In this document: positions 33,036-45,429 of the stretch, piece after piece
Layout: each line of letters begins with the position of its first letter
How positions within the stretch are numbered: position 1 is the stretch's first letter
Source of the DNA: Henricia sp. BOLD:AAB3569
Lineage: Eukaryota > Echinodermata > Asteroidea > Spinulosida > Echinasteridae
Length of the DNA: 64,000 bases
Direction: 5' to 3'
Assembly (NCBI GenBank): GCA_037783545.1
Contig: JBBELK010000056.1
Span: 496,001 to 560,000, forward strand
Position numbers and translations under genes: made by a program
Notes under the pieces: model-generated
What the model saw: only the letters and a program-made list of their open reading frames with translations
Database searches by the model: none
What the model was told of the DNA's origin: nothing

Positions 33036-33303
33036 GCGGTGCATGGTGTTACTGAAGAAAATTGAGATTGGAGTTATTGAAGAGGTCAGTTCAGTTAAGG
33101 AACAAGAAACTGAGGAGGCACAACATGAAACTGAAGAGGAGGCACAACATGAAACTGAAGAGGAGGCACAACGTGAAACTGAATGGGAGTCGCAACATGA
33201 AACTGAATGGGAGTCACAACATGAAACTGAGGAGGAAGCACAACATGAAACTGAAGAGGAGGCCGATGAGCCACCTCAAAAGCGACCAAAGAATTACCTA
33301 CCA
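33036..33303 (+). pseudogene. Duplicated acidic-repeat exon, left palindrome arm
   Basis: Mirror copy of the minus-strand exon at 34825-35092. It keeps the acceptor (TTTTGCCTCTTCAG at 33022-33035), the open frame with six or so copies of an 8-residue repeat (EEAQHETE type), the PPQKRPKN basic stretch and the GTAATA donor. The arm ends 120 bp into the following intron and the zinc-finger exons are not present on this strand. The copy is therefore truncated, although its own frame is unbroken. It differs from the other copy by, for example, G for R early in the exon. Confidence 0.6.
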
Positions 33304-33887
33304 GTAATACAAACAAGCTGTATCAAAATTTGAGAAAAAAAGCACAGTCAAGCGCTGTGCGATTTTTGCCACGAAATTCCAACGATTATAGGTACGATTT
33401 GGTACGTTTGTGGCAAAAGTTGCCAAATTTTGCATTACGTGAAGCACAAAGCTGCACAGTTGGTCCACAGCTATATGCTGCACACGCGATTCTACACGCA
33501 CAGGGTCTAGCTAATTCAATGCCCCCTGCTTTTAACCAATCAGATGACAGGAGTCTACGCATAAGGTATATAATATAATTTGTTGCCTCATAGGCCTGCA
33601 TGATGACCCACATTGCCGCAAACTCCCCACATTGACAAAATGGGGTCAACCACTGTCTGATATGCAGAAGTAGCTGCATCAAAAACATGCGCTATGTTGA
33701 CATTACGAGCGCCCATTTGTGGGTATGAAAGGGGCATGCACTGTGTACTACATGTACATGTTGATTTGCACCCCCGGCCACCACCCCCAACTTTTCAAGA
33801 GCTTGCTACGCTGTTGAATGTCATGGATGTCAGTCGCAATGCAGTGAAAATGTCATCCAACCTGGATTACTGTTTTAATGTACGTAC

Positions 33888-34026
33888 ATTTAACCCATGT
33901 ATGTCATGCAAATGCACATCAAGGCGGTTCAAGCCTCTCGTTGAGCAGCCAGGGTAGAGACATGGGTAGCCTTTGGTAAACAGCCTCTGTCCTGATTTCC
34001 CGGAATGGGAAATGGGTTCGCGCGCT
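33888..34026 (-). CDS. C2H2-like zinc-finger gene, exon C
   Basis: On the minus strand the acceptor is a pyrimidine-rich stretch ending CACTGTACTAG. The exon opens with one base that completes the codon left by exon B (TT + A = Leu), then continues AREPISHSG and reaches the finger CLYPGCSTRGLNRLDVHLHD followed by IH (C-x4-C-x10-H-x4-H). A donor-like GTACGT follows at 33887-33882, at phase 0. If it is not used, the frame continues seven codons to a TAA ending at 33867. Finger spacing is slightly unusual (four residues between cysteines). No downstream exon could be identified. Confidence 0.55.
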
Positions 34027-34305
34027 CTAGTACAGTGAAAATGAGGAGAGAAAAGAAAGAGAAAAGTAATGATAACTGTGATCAAACTATACAGTTTACA
34101 ATGCTTAGCAGATGTAAAACATCTATAAAACTGATCTGAAGCTGTACTGCAAATGGATACGTTCCACGCACATTCATAGGTATTCACAATTTTGTGCAGC
34201 TTGTGAACTTGGTATAACACCTCGTTTAGACATTGCCAGGTGTATAAGGTGTATTAATTAAAGGTGTTGACAAGATCACTTTTTGTGAGGAACAACTGGA
34301 TATTA

Positions 34306-34388
34306 ACAGTTCATTGCACACAGAATCATGATGTAAACATGTGCTGCATGCACATGTTTACATCATGATTCTGTGTGCAATGAACTGT
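34306..34388. repeat. Perfect 39-bp hairpin in the intron
   Basis: Two 39-nt arms (34306-34344 and 34350-34388) are exactly complementary around the 5-nt loop TGCAT. The left arm begins ACAGTTCATTGCACACAGAA. The hairpin lies in the intron between exons B and C of the minus-strand gene. Perfect pairing over 39 bp implies recent origin or maintenance. It could act as a pre-miRNA-like stem if transcribed, or be a replication-slip palindrome. Confidence 0.9.
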
Positions 34389-34512
34389 CAAAAAGAAATG
34401 CACATTTAATAGTTTGATTGAGAGCTTAAGTAGCAAACTGCGTAACCGGAACCTGCTCCTCGTCAGGCAAGACGTATTGAAAAATCAAAACAAGATTAAA
34501 CACCAGACTTAC

Positions 34513-34640
34513 AACTCTCGGGCTTGGCCCATTAGAAGTTTGACTTTGTCTTCTGATACTCTATGATAGCGTCGTAAGTGATGACTGAGGTAAACATTCA
34601 CGCCTCCACACATGGGACATTTGCGTGCTTTTCGTATGCC
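34513..34640 (-). CDS. C2H2-like zinc-finger gene, exon B
   Basis: A 128-nt minus-strand exon between acceptor TTGACTTTCAG and donor GTAAGT (34512-34507). It encodes 42 codons plus two bases, starting GIRKARKCPMCGGVN. Residues C8, C11, H21 and H26 form a C-x2-C-x9-H-x4-H finger, followed by RVSEDKVKLLMGQARE. It starts at phase 0, matching the end of exon A, and its last two bases match the phase of exon C. This phase agreement across three exons is the main reason to believe in the gene. Function is unknown; DNA or RNA binding would be the usual inference for such fingers. Confidence 0.6.
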
Positions 34641-34824
34641 CTGAAAGTCAAGTAAGAACAGATTTCAATGTTAAACAGAAAGACTAAAGCGGGCCTCCCA
34701 CCGTGCAACTTTTGCCACAAACGTACCAAATCGTACCTATAATCGTTGGAATTTCGTGGCAAAAATCGCACAGCGCTTGACTGTGCTTATTTTCTCAAAT
34801 TTTGATACAGCTTGTTTGTATTAC

Positions 34825-35092
34825 TGGTAGGTAATTCTTTGGTCGCTTTTGAGGTGGCTCATCGGCCTCCTCTTCAGTTTCATGTTGTGCTTCCTCCTCA
34901 GTTTCATGTTGTGACTCCCATTCAGTTTCATGTTGCGACTCCCATTCAGTTTCACGTTGTGCCTCCTCTTCAGTTTCATGTTGTGCCTCCTCTTCAGTTT
35001 CATGTTGTGCCTCCTCAGTTTCTTGTTCCTTAACTGAACTGACCTCTTCAATAACTCTAATCTCAATTTTCTTCAGTAACACCATGCACCGC
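34825..35092 (-). CDS. Acidic-repeat exon A of the zinc-finger gene
   Basis: A 268-nt exon after the acceptor TTTTGCCTCTTCAG (just next to a MITE target duplication), open for 89 codons and ending at a GTAATA donor. It includes a Met (CMVLLKKIEIRVIEEV), then an acidic tandem repeat of 8-9 residues (EEAQHETE, WESQHETE) encoded by a 24-27-bp DNA repeat, then a basic segment PPQKRPKNYLP resembling a nuclear localisation signal. The 5' exons, if any, lie upstream beyond the MITE and were not found. The palindrome breakpoint (34705) falls in the 184-nt intron between this exon and exon B. It may be the N-terminal part of a nuclear protein with acidic region and two fingers. Confidence 0.55.
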
Positions 35093-35114
35093 CTGAAGAG
35101 GCAAAACAAATTAT

Positions 35115-35519
35115 GGTATTTTTTTCATATACATTGAACACGGATTTGGGTAAATTTATATATTGGAATCGATAGCTTATTCAATTCTAAGATATACTTC
35201 CCACTGACACTTCCGTCGCAAATGTTGCATTTCTGAGATAAATAAATGATAAAATTACTGCATAAAGTAATGCACAAAATGACGCGGCGAGCGGTCTGTG
35301 CGTAAGCGCAACAACAGAGGGCGCTGCGCACGCGCGTGAATGGTTATCTTGTGCGTTAACTGAAGGCAATTTTTGAAGAAGAAAACGTGATTTTTCTACA
35401 GAAAACCAACATTTGCGGCAAAAGTGCAAGTGGGAAGTATATCTTAAAATTACATTATGTGTCGATTCCAGGAGGTAATTTCCTTAAAATCTTTGTTCAA
35501 TGTATACGAAAAAAATACC
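35115..35519. mobile_element. Complete 405-bp MITE, right-arm copy
   Basis: Mirror copy of 32609-33013, with target duplication CAAATTAT at 35107-35114 and 35520-35527. Its presence in both arms shows that the insertion preceded the inverted duplication. Confidence 0.85.
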
Positions 35520-35897
35520 CAAATTATAATTTTACTTTTTAATTATTTCTTGTTAAGAAAGCAAACTACATGTATCATTTAGAAAATGCTTGGCAGGGTT
35601 CTCCACGCAGTCAATACCATTGTAATTTTGCCTTCAACAACGGCAGTAGAGTTGTGCTTCTAATCCCCTTTTGCCATGGTACCTTTTCTCGTCATCCATT
35701 AAAAAATATACTTTTAGGCCCTAATACTATCATTTCAGTAAAAAAAAAAAACAGGAAGTAGCATAGCCCTAGGCCTACTTATATTTAAAAATATAAGTAG
35801 GCCTATATGGCCTTGCCAATAAAGTAACTGCCCACTCTAAAAAAAAATTATAAACGATATGTACCTAGGCCTACATGACCTATAGGTAGCGACTTGG

Positions 35898-36568
35898 AAA
35901 AAAAACCAAAACAATATCTAGGCCTATTGTGAGTTAAACCACTTTCACACAACAGACAAGTTGCAACAGATTTAAAAAAATACTTTTGTCGCAATAAAAA
36001 TTCATCAAGCGATTGCTGTTTTATGCTTGTTAAACGTGTGGAATCGTCAATGAAAATGAATAGACAACAACTTCAAAAATTGTGATGTGATGTGATGCAA
36101 AGTGCCATGTTTGGCATGAACCACGTTATTTTTTTCTTGGTTAGTCTTAAATTCAAGGGTTATATATATTTATCTTGTCTTAGCAGACGGTAAACAGGGT
36201 GCCATCAACTGACATTATTCATCGGTGCCAAGCAGAGCATGAGGGCGCTATAAATGTAGGCACAGGCTTTGTTGAACCCATGGTCGTGCCTGTATTGGTG
36301 TCTTGAATCAAGACTAGGTAGTTGCTGGCACCCCCAACTGCCGATTTTTGTGATATTTTGGGACGGAAATTCCCACCATGTCCATGCATTGGACAGGTGG
36401 ATTTGTGTGATATTTGGCACAAGAATAAAGAAAACCAGCCCCAATGCAATGGACCTGCACAAAAAAGAAATCAGCCTGACAGATTAAATGACAGAAACAA
36501 AAGGCGGCATGATTACAGTGCAATTTCAGGCAGGAGTCCATCAAGCTTGTGAACTTTGACGTCACGGA
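35898..36568 (-). repeat. AGCGCCCTCATGC dispersed repeat, palindrome right-arm copy
   Basis: Mirror copy of 31560-32230. Confidence 0.75.
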
Positions 36569-39500
36569 TTTCCAAGTCGCTAACTTTAATACAGCGTTCG
36601 AATTAGCACTGGTCCGTTGGCTAAATGACAGTTGAAATCATCTAGGGCCAGCTGGAAAGCCTCCCAAATGGTCCGGCTGTCCAGTTGCAATAAAACAGAC
36701 CCATGTCCTACTATACAGTTTCTTTCGGTCCTTGGCCAGCCTGGTTCCAATTTATTCCCCAAAAGACTGCACTTGCAGTTTTATGTATGTCTCTGGAGCT
36801 GGAGACTTGATGACTAGTTTTTATTTCAAGTCGTAAATCAATCATATTTCCTAAGTCTTGTCACAAGTCATTTTCTCCAGAGTCAAGTTACAGGTCAAAA
36901 ACGAAAAACTGACTTGACCCCAAGCCAACAATTTAGAGACCAGCTCTGCCCTGGTAGTACTACATGTATGGGCTAATTCTGTAGTGTATAACTGCCCCCA
37001 AGAGTACACTCATATGCAGTTCCCTCTTGCACAAAAAAACATGCATCCTTAAAAATGTACTGTAAAAATGTACTATATTGCGCACTTGTCCTAAACAATT
37101 GACAGACTTTCGCCGGGAAATGACAGAGAAATTTCAGAGTTTAGAAAAAAAAGGGGTTGACGCTTCCTGGATGCTCCCGCAACCTGTGGCTGTCTGTACA
37201 CACCTCTTTGGTGTACTCCTGACTCGTGCGCATGCTCAGTCCTTCGGACTGTCGTTGACACGGCCCAGTTTGGGACGGGATTTTGGTCAAAGTGTGGTCC
37301 AAACGTCGGCAAATTTGGAGGTCGAAAAATGTTCCGACGAACTTCAAATTTTGCATGCTCCAAAGACTCTATATTGCGCACTTGTCCTAAAAAATTGACA
37401 GACTTTCGCCGGGAAATGGCAGAGAAATTTCAGAGTTTAGAAAAAAAAGGGGTTGGCGCTTCCTGGATGCTCCCGCAACCTGTGGCTGTCTGTACACACC
37501 TCTTTGGTGTACTCCTGACTCGTGCGCATGCTCAGTCCTTCGGACTGTCGTTGACACGGCCCAGTTTGGGACGGGATTTTGGTCAAAGTGTGGTCCAAAC
37601 GTCGGCAAATTTGGAGGTCGAAAAATGTTCCGACGAACTTCAAATTTTGCATGCTCCAAAGACTCTATATTGCGCACTTGTCCTAAAAAATTGACAGACT
37701 TTCGCCGGGAAATGGCAGAGAAATTTCAGAGTTTAGAAAAAAAGGGGTTGGCGCTTCATGGATGATCCCGCAACCTGTGGCTGTCTGTACACACCTCTTT
37801 GGTGTACTCCTGACTCGTGCGCATGCTCAGTCCTTCGGACTGTCGTTGACACGGCACAGTTTGGGACGGGATTTTGGTCAAAGTGTGGTCCAAACGTCGG
37901 CAAATTTGGAGGTCGAAAAATGTTCCGACGAACTTCAAATTTTGCATGCTCCAAAGACTCTATATTGCGCACTTGTCCTAAAAAATTGACAGACTTTCGC
38001 CGGGAAATGGCAGAGAAATTTCAGAGTTTAGAAAAAAAGGGGTTGGCGCTTCCTGGATGCTCCCGCAACCTGTGGCTGTCTGTACACACCTCTTTGGTGT
38101 ACTCCTGACTCGTGCGCATGCTCAGTCCTTCGGACTGTCGTTGACACGGCCCAGTTTGGGACGGGATTTTGGTCAAAGTGTGGTCCAAACGTCGGCAAAT
38201 TTGGAGGTGGAAAAATGTTCCGACGAACTTCAAATTTTGCATGCTCCAAAGACTCTATATTGCGCACTTGTCCTAAAAAATTGACAGACTTTCGCCGGGA
38301 AATGGCAGAGAAATTTCAGAGTTTAGAAGAAAAAAAGGGGTTGGCGCTTCCTGGTTGCTCCCGCAACCTGTGGCTGTCTGTACACACCTCTTTGGTGTAC
38401 TCCTGACTCGTGCGCATGCTCAGTCCTTCGGACTGTCGTTGACACGGCCCAGTTTGGGACGGGATTTTGGTCAAAGTGTGGTCCAAACGTCGGCAAATTT
38501 GGAGGTCGAAAAATGTTCCGACGAACTTCAAATTTTGCATGCTCCAAAGACTCTATATTGCGCACTTGTCCTAACAAATTGACAGACTTTCGCCGGGAAA
38601 TGGCAGAGAAATTTCAGAGTTTAGAAAAAAAAAGGGTTGGCGCTTCCTGGATGCTCCCGCAACCTGTGGCTGTCTGTACACACCTCTTTGGTGTACTCCT
38701 GACTCGTGCGCATGCTCAGTCCTTCGGACTGTCGTTGACACGGCCCAGTTTGGGACGGGATTTTGGTCAAAGTGTGGTCCAAACGTCGGCAAATTTGGAG
38801 GTCGAAAAATGTTCCGACGAACTTCAAATTTTGCATGCTCCAAAGACTCTATATTGCGCACTTGTCCTAAAAAATTGACAGACTTTCGCCGGGAAATGGC
38901 AGAGAAATTTCAGAGTTTAGAAAAAAAAGGGGTTGGCGCTTCCTGGATGCTCCCGCAACCTGTGGCTGTCTGTACACACCTCTTTGGTGTACTCCTGACT
39001 CGTGCGCATGCTCAGTCCTTCGGACTGTCGTTGACACGGCCCAGTTTGGGACGGGATTTTGGTCAAAGTGTGGTCCAAACGTCGGCAAATTTGGAGGTCG
39101 AAAAATGTTCCGACGAACTTCAAATTTTGCATGCTCCAAAGACTCTATATTGCGCACTTGTCCTAAAAAATTGACAGACTTTCGCCGGGAAATGGCAGAG
39201 AAATTTCAGAGTTTAGAAAAAAAAGGGGTTGGCGCTTCCTGGATGCTCCCGCAACCTGTGGCTGTCTGTACACACCTCTTTGGTGTACTCCTGACTCGTG
39301 CGCATGCTCAGTCCTTCGGACTGTCGTTGACACGGCCCAGTTTGGGACGGGATTTTGGTCAAAGTGTGGTCCAAACGTCGGCAAATTTGGAGGTCGAAAA
39401 ATGTTCCGACGAACTTCAAATTTTGCATGCTCCAAAGACTCTATATTGCGCACTTGTCCTAAAAAATTGACAGACTTTCGCCGGGAAATGGCAGAGAAAT

Positions 39501-40922
39501 TTCAGAGCTTAGAAAAAAAAGGGGTTGGCGCTTCCTGGATGCTCCCGCAACCTGTGGCTGTCTGTACACACCTCTTTGGTGTACTCCTGACTCGTGCGCA
39601 TGCTCAGTCCTTCGGACTGTCGTTGACACGGCCCAGTTTGGGACGGGATTTTGGTCAAAGTGTGGTCCAAACGTCGGCAAATTTGGAGGTCGAAAAATGT
39701 TCCGACGAACTTCAAATTTTGCATGCTCCAAAGACTCTATATTGCGCACTTGTCCTAAAAAATTGACAGACTTTCGCCGGGAAATGGCAGAGAAATTTCA
39801 GAGTTTAGAAAAAAAAGGGGTTGGCGCTTCCTGGATGCTCCCGCAACCTGTGGCTGTCTGTACACACCTCTTTGGTGTACTCCTGACTCGTGCGCATGCT
39901 CAGTCCTTCGGACTGTCGTTGACACGGCCCAGTTTGGGACGGGATTTTGGTCAAAGTGTGGTCCAAACGTCGGCAAATTTGGAGGTCGAAAAATGTTCCG
40001 ACGAACTTCAAATTTTGCATGCTCCAAAGACTCTATATTGCGCACTTGTCCTAAACAATTGACAGACTTTCGCCGGGAAATGGCAGAGAAATTTCAGAGT
40101 TTAGAAAACAAAGGGGTTGGCGCTTCCTGGATGCTCCCGCAACCTGTGGCTGTCTGTACACACCTCTTTGGTGTACTCCTGACTCGTGCGCATGCTCAGT
40201 CCTTCGGACTGTCGTTGACACGGCCCAGTTTGGGACGGGATTTTGGTCAAAGTGTGGTCCAAACGTCGGCAAATTTGGAGGTCGAAAAATGTTCCGACGA
40301 ACTTCAAATTTTGCATGCTCCAAAGACTCTATATTGCGCACTTGTCCTAAAAAAATTGACAGACTTTCGCCGGGAAATGGCAGAGAAATTTCAGAGTTTA
40401 GAAAAAAAAGGGGTTGGCGCTTCCTGGATGCTCCCGCAACCTGTGGCTGTCTGTACACACCTCTTTGGTGTACTCCTGACTCGTGCGCATGCTCAGTCCT
40501 TCGGACTGTCGTTGACACGGCCCAGTTTGGGACGGGATTTTGGTCAAAGTGTGGTCCAAACGTCGGCAAATTTGGAGGTCGAAAAATGTTCCGACGAACT
40601 TCAAATTTTGCATGCTCCAAAGACTCTATATTGCGCACTTGTCCTAAAAAAATTGACAGACTTTCGCCGGGAAATGGCAGAGAAATTTCAGAGTTTAGAA
40701 AAAAAAGGGGTTGGCGCTTCCTGGTTGCTCCCGCAACCTGTGGCTGTCTGTACACACCTCTTTGGTGTACTCCTGACTCGTGCGCATGCTCAGTCCTTCG
40801 GACTGTCGTTGACACGGCCCAGTTTGGGACGGGATTTTGGTCAAAGTGTGGTCCAAACGTCGGCAAATTTGGAGGTCGAAAAATGTTCCGACGAACTTCA
40901 AATTTTGCATGCTCCAAAGACT

Positions 40923-43620
40923 CTATATTGCGCACTTGTCCTGAAAAATTGACAGACTTTCGCCGGGAAATGGCAGAGAAATTTCAGAGTTTAGAAAAAA
41001 AAGGGGTTGGCGCTTCCTGGTTGCTCCCGCAACCTGTGGCTGTCTGTACAAACCTCTTTGCTGTACTCCTGACTCGTGCGCATGCTCAGTCCTTCGTACT
41101 GTCGTTGACACGGCCCAGTTTGGGACGGGATTTTGGTCAAAGTGTGGTCCAAACGTCGGCAAATTTGGAGGTCGAAAAATGTTCCGACGAACTTCAAATT
41201 TTGCATGCTCCAAAGACTCTATATTGCGCACTTGTCCTAAAAAATTGACAGACTTTCGCCGGGAAATGGCAGAGAAATTTCAGAGTTTAGAAAAAAAAGG
41301 GGTTGGCGCTTCCTGGATGCTCCCGCAACCTGTGGCTGTCTGTACACACCTCTTTGGTGTACTCCTGACTCGTGCGCATGCTCAGTCCTTCGGACTGTCG
41401 TTGACACGGCCCAGTTTGGGACGGGATTTTGGTCAAAGTGTGGTCCAAACGTCGGCAAATTTGGAGGTCGAAAAATGTTCCGACGAACTTCAAATTTTGC
41501 ATGCTCCAAAGACTCTATATTGCGCACTTGTCCTAAAAAATTGACAGACTTTCGCCGGGAAATGGCAGATAAATTTCAGAGTTTAGAAAAAAAAAGGGGT
41601 TGGCGCTTCCTGGATGCTCCCGCAACCTGTGGCTGTCTGTACACACCTCTTTGGTGTACTCCTGACTCGTGCGCATGCTCAGTCCTTCGGACTGTCGTTG
41701 ACACGGCCCAGTTTGGGACGGGATTTTGGTCAAAGTGTGGTCCAAACGTCGGCAAATTTGGAGGTCGAAAAATGTTCCGACGAACTTCAAATTTTGCATG
41801 CTCCAAAGACTCTATATTGCGCACTTGTCCTAAAAAATTGACAGACTTTCGCCGGGAAATGGCAGAGAAATTTCAGAGTTTAGAAAAAAAAGGGGTTGGC
41901 GCTTCCTGGATGCTCCCGCAACCTGTGGCTGTCTGTACACACCTCTTTGGTGTACTCCTGACTCGTGCGCATGCTCAGTCCTTCGGACTGTCGTTGACAC
42001 GGCCCAGTTTGGGACGGGATTTTGGTCAAAGTGTGGTCCAAACGTCGGCAAATTTGGAGGTCGAAAAATGTTCCGACGAACTTCAAATTTTGCATGCTCC
42101 AAAGACTCTATATTGCGCACTTGTCCTAAAAAAATTGACAGACTTTCGCCGGGAAATGGCAGAGAAATTTCAGAGTTTAGAAAAAAAAGGGGTTGGCGCT
42201 TCCTGGTTGCTCCCGCAACCTGTGGCTGTCTGTACACACCTCTTTGGTGTACTCCTGACTCGTGCGCATGCTCAGTCCTTCGGACTGTCGTTGACACGGC
42301 CCAGTTTGGGACGGGATTTTGGTCAAAGTGTGGTCCAAACGTCGGCAAATTTGGAGGTCGAAAAATGTTCCGACGAACTTCAAATTTTGCATGCTCCAAA
42401 GACTCTATATTGCGCACTTGTCCTAAAAAATTGACAGACTTTCGCCGGGAAATGGCAGAGAAATTTCAGAGTTTAGAAAAAAAAGGGGTTGGCGCTTCCT
42501 GGTTGCTCCCGCAACCTGTGGCTGTCTGTACAAACCTCTTTGCTGTACTCCTGACTCGTGCGCATGCTCAGTCCTTCGTACTGTCGTTGACACGGCCCAG
42601 TTTGGGACGGGATTTTGGTCAAAGTGTGGTCCAAACGTCGGCAAATTTGGAGGTCGAAAAATGTTCCGACGAACTTCAAATTTTGCATGCTCCAAAGACT
42701 CTATATTGCGCACTTGTCCTAAAAAATTGACAGACTTTCGCCGGGAAATGGCAGAGAAATTTCAGAGTTTAGAAAAAAAAGGGGTTGGCGCTTCCTGGAT
42801 GCTCCCGCAACCTGTGGCTGTCTGTACACACCTCTTTGGTGTACTCCTGACTCGTGCGCATGCTCAGTCCTTCGGACTGTCGTTGACACGGCCCAGTTTG
42901 GGACGGGATTTTGGTCAAAGTGTGGTCCAAACGTCGGCAAATTTGGAGGTCGAAAAATGTTCCGACGAACTTCAAATTTTGCATGCTCCAAAGACTCTAT
43001 ATTGCGCACTTGTCCTAAAAAAATTGACAGACTTTCGCCGGGAAATGGCAGAGAAATTTCAGAGTTTAGAAAAAAAAGGGGTTGGCGCTTCCTGGTTGCT
43101 CCCGCAACCTGTGGCTGTCTGTACACACCTCTTTGGTGTACTCCTGACTCGTGCGCATGCTCAGTCCTTCGGACTGTCGTTGACACGGCCCAGTTTGGGA
43201 CGGGATTTTGGTCAAAGTGTGGTCCAAACGTCGGCAAATTTGGAGGTCGAAAAATGTTCCGACGAACTTCAAATTTTGCATGCTCCAAAGACTCTATATT
43301 GCGCACTTGTCCTAAAAAATTGACAGACTTTCGCCGGGAAATGGCAGAGAAATTTCAGAGTTTAGAAAAAAAAGGGGTTGGCGCTTCCTGGTTGCTCCCG
43401 CAACCTGTGGCTGTCTGTACAAACCTCTTTGCTGTACTCCTGACTCGTGCGCATGCTCAGTCCTTCGTACTGTCGTTGACACGGCCCAGTTTGGGACGGG
43501 ATTTTGGTCAAAGTGTGGTCCAAACGTCGGCAAATTTGGAGGTCGAAAAATGTTCCGACGAACTTCAAATTTTGCATGCTCCAAAGACTCTATATTGCGC
43601 ACTTGTCCTAAAAAATTGAC
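40923..43620 (+). repeat. Higher-order pattern marked by a variant unit (offsets 1482 and 889)
   Basis: A variant unit with ACAAACCTCTTTGCTGTACT and CCTTCGTACTG occurs near 41050, 42530 and 43420. Spacing equals five and three units. Neighbouring units, including 297-bp ones with one extra A, repeat in matching order. Confidence 0.75.
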
Positions 43621-45429
43621 AGACTTTCGCCGGGAAATGGCAGAGAAATTTCAGAGTTTAGAAAAAAAAGGGGTTGGCGCTTCCTGGATGCTCCCGCAAC
43701 CTGTGGCTGTCTGTACACACCTCTTTGGTGTACTCCTGACTCGTGCGCATGCTCAGTCCTTCGGACTGTCGTTGACACGGCCCAGTTTGGGACGGGATTT
43801 TGGTCAAAGTGTGGTCCAAACGTCGGCAAATTTGGAGGTCGAAAAATGTTCCGACGAACTTCAAATTTTGCATGCTCCAAAGACTCTATATTGCGCACTT
43901 GTCCTAAAAAATTGACAGACTTTCGCCGGGAAATGGCAGAGAAATTTCAGAGTTTAGAAAAAAAAGGGGTTGGCGCTTCCTGGATGCTCCCGCAACCTGT
44001 GGCTGTCTGTACACACCTCTTTGGTGTACTCCTGACTCGTGCGCATGCTCAGTCCTTCGGACTGTCGTTGACACGGCCCAGTTTGGGACGGGATTTTGGT
44101 CAAAGTGTGGTCCAAACGTCGGCAAATTTGGAGGTCGAAAAATGTTCCGACGAACTTCAAATTTTGCATGCTCCAAAGACTCTATATTGCGCACTTGTCC
44201 TAACAAATTGACAGACTTTCGCCGGGAAATGGCAGAGAAATTTAAGAGTTTAGAAAAAAAAGGGGTTGGCGCTTCCTGGATGCTCCCGCAACCTGTGGCT
44301 GTCTGTACACACCTCTTTGGTGTACTCCTGACTCGTGCGCATGCTCAGTCCTTCGGACTGTCGTTGACACGGCCCAGTTTGGGACGGGATTTTGGTCAAA
44401 GTGTGGTCCAAACGTCGGCAAATTTGGAGGTCGAAAAATGTTCCGACGAACTTCAAATTTTGCATGCTCCAAAGACTCTATATTGCGCACTTGTCCTAAA
44501 AAATTGACAGACTTTCGCCGGGAAATGGCAGAGAAATTTCAGAGTTTAGAAAAAAGGGGTTGGCGCTTCCTGGATGCTCCCGCAACCTGTGGCTGTCTGT
44601 ACACACCTCTTTGGTGTACTCCTGACTCGTGCGCATGCTCAGTCCTTCGGACTGTCGTTGACACGGCCCAGTTTGGGACGGGATTTTGGTCAAAGTGTGG
44701 TCCAAACGTCGGCAAATTTGGAGGTCGAAAAATGTTCCGACGAACTTCAAATTTTGCATGCTCCAAAGACTCTATATTGTGCACTTGTCCTAAAAAATTG
44801 ACAGACTTTCGCCGGGAAATGGCAGATAAATTTCAGAGTTTAGAAAAAAAGGGGTTGGCGCTTCCTGGATGCTCCCGCAACCTGTGGCTGTCTGTACACA
44901 CCTCTTTGGTGTACTCCTGACTCGTGCGCATGCTCAGTCCTTCGGACTGTCGTTGACACGGCCCAGTTTGGGACGGGATTTTGGTCAAAGTGTGGTCCAA
45001 ACGTCGGCAAATTTGGAGGTCGAAAAATGTTCCGACGAACTTCAAATTTTGCATGCTCCAAAGACTCTATATTGCGCACTTGTCCTAACAAATTGACAGA
45101 CTTTCGCCGGGAAATGGCAGAGAAATTTCAGAGTTTAGAAAAAAAGGGGTTGGCGCTTCCTGGATGCTCCCGCAACCTGTGGCTGTCTGTACACACCTCT
45201 TTGGTGTACTCCTGACTCGTGCGCATGCTCAGTCCTTCGGACTGTCGTTGACACGGCCCAGTTTGGGACGGGATTTTGGTCAAAGTGTGGTCCAAACGTC
45301 GGCAAATTTGGAGGTCGAAAAATGTTCCGACGAACTTCAAATTTTGCATGCTCCAAAGACTCTATATTGCGCACTTGTCCTAACAAATTGACAGACTTTC
45401 GCCGGGAAATGGCAGAGAAATTTCAGAGT

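Larger units (their letters stand above)
31069..33423 (+). repeat. Left arm of a 6-kb palindrome (2355 bp)
   Basis: Every landmark in this arm is mirrored at 68128 minus its coordinate, from TACATTTTTAAGG at 31069 to AAAAGTTGC at 33423. Differences are few substitutions and compensating small indels in homopolymers, so the arms are recent or kept alike by gene conversion. The arm contains a dispersed repeat, a complete MITE and one exon of the zinc-finger gene. Confidence 0.95.
33424..34704. other. Palindrome spacer (1281 bp)
   Basis: Non-duplicated sequence between the arms. It contains two minus-strand exons of the zinc-finger gene and a perfect 39-bp hairpin. The part 33424-33860 has no assigned feature. 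A plus-strand frame there (33694-33957) overlaps the antisense of a finger exon and is probably spurious. Confidence 0.85.
34705..37059 (-). repeat. Right arm of the 6-kb palindrome (2355 bp)
   Basis: Mirror of 31069-33423. Because the zinc-finger gene continues in phase from this arm into the spacer, this arm is inferred to be the original and the left arm the inverted copy. The arm ends at TTAAAAATGTA, 14 bp before the 296-bp satellite begins. Confidence 0.95.

Noticed and set aside
33694..33957. 87-codon plus-strand frame in the palindrome spacer
   Set aside because: It overlaps antisense to the better supported zinc-finger exon C and has no splice or domain support.
40051..40935. 294-codon minus-strand frame, and similar long frames throughout 37-64 kb
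   Set aside because: They are the satellite unit read through three times. Frame continuity depends only on an extra A that makes some units 297 bp. There is no start context, domain or intron structure.
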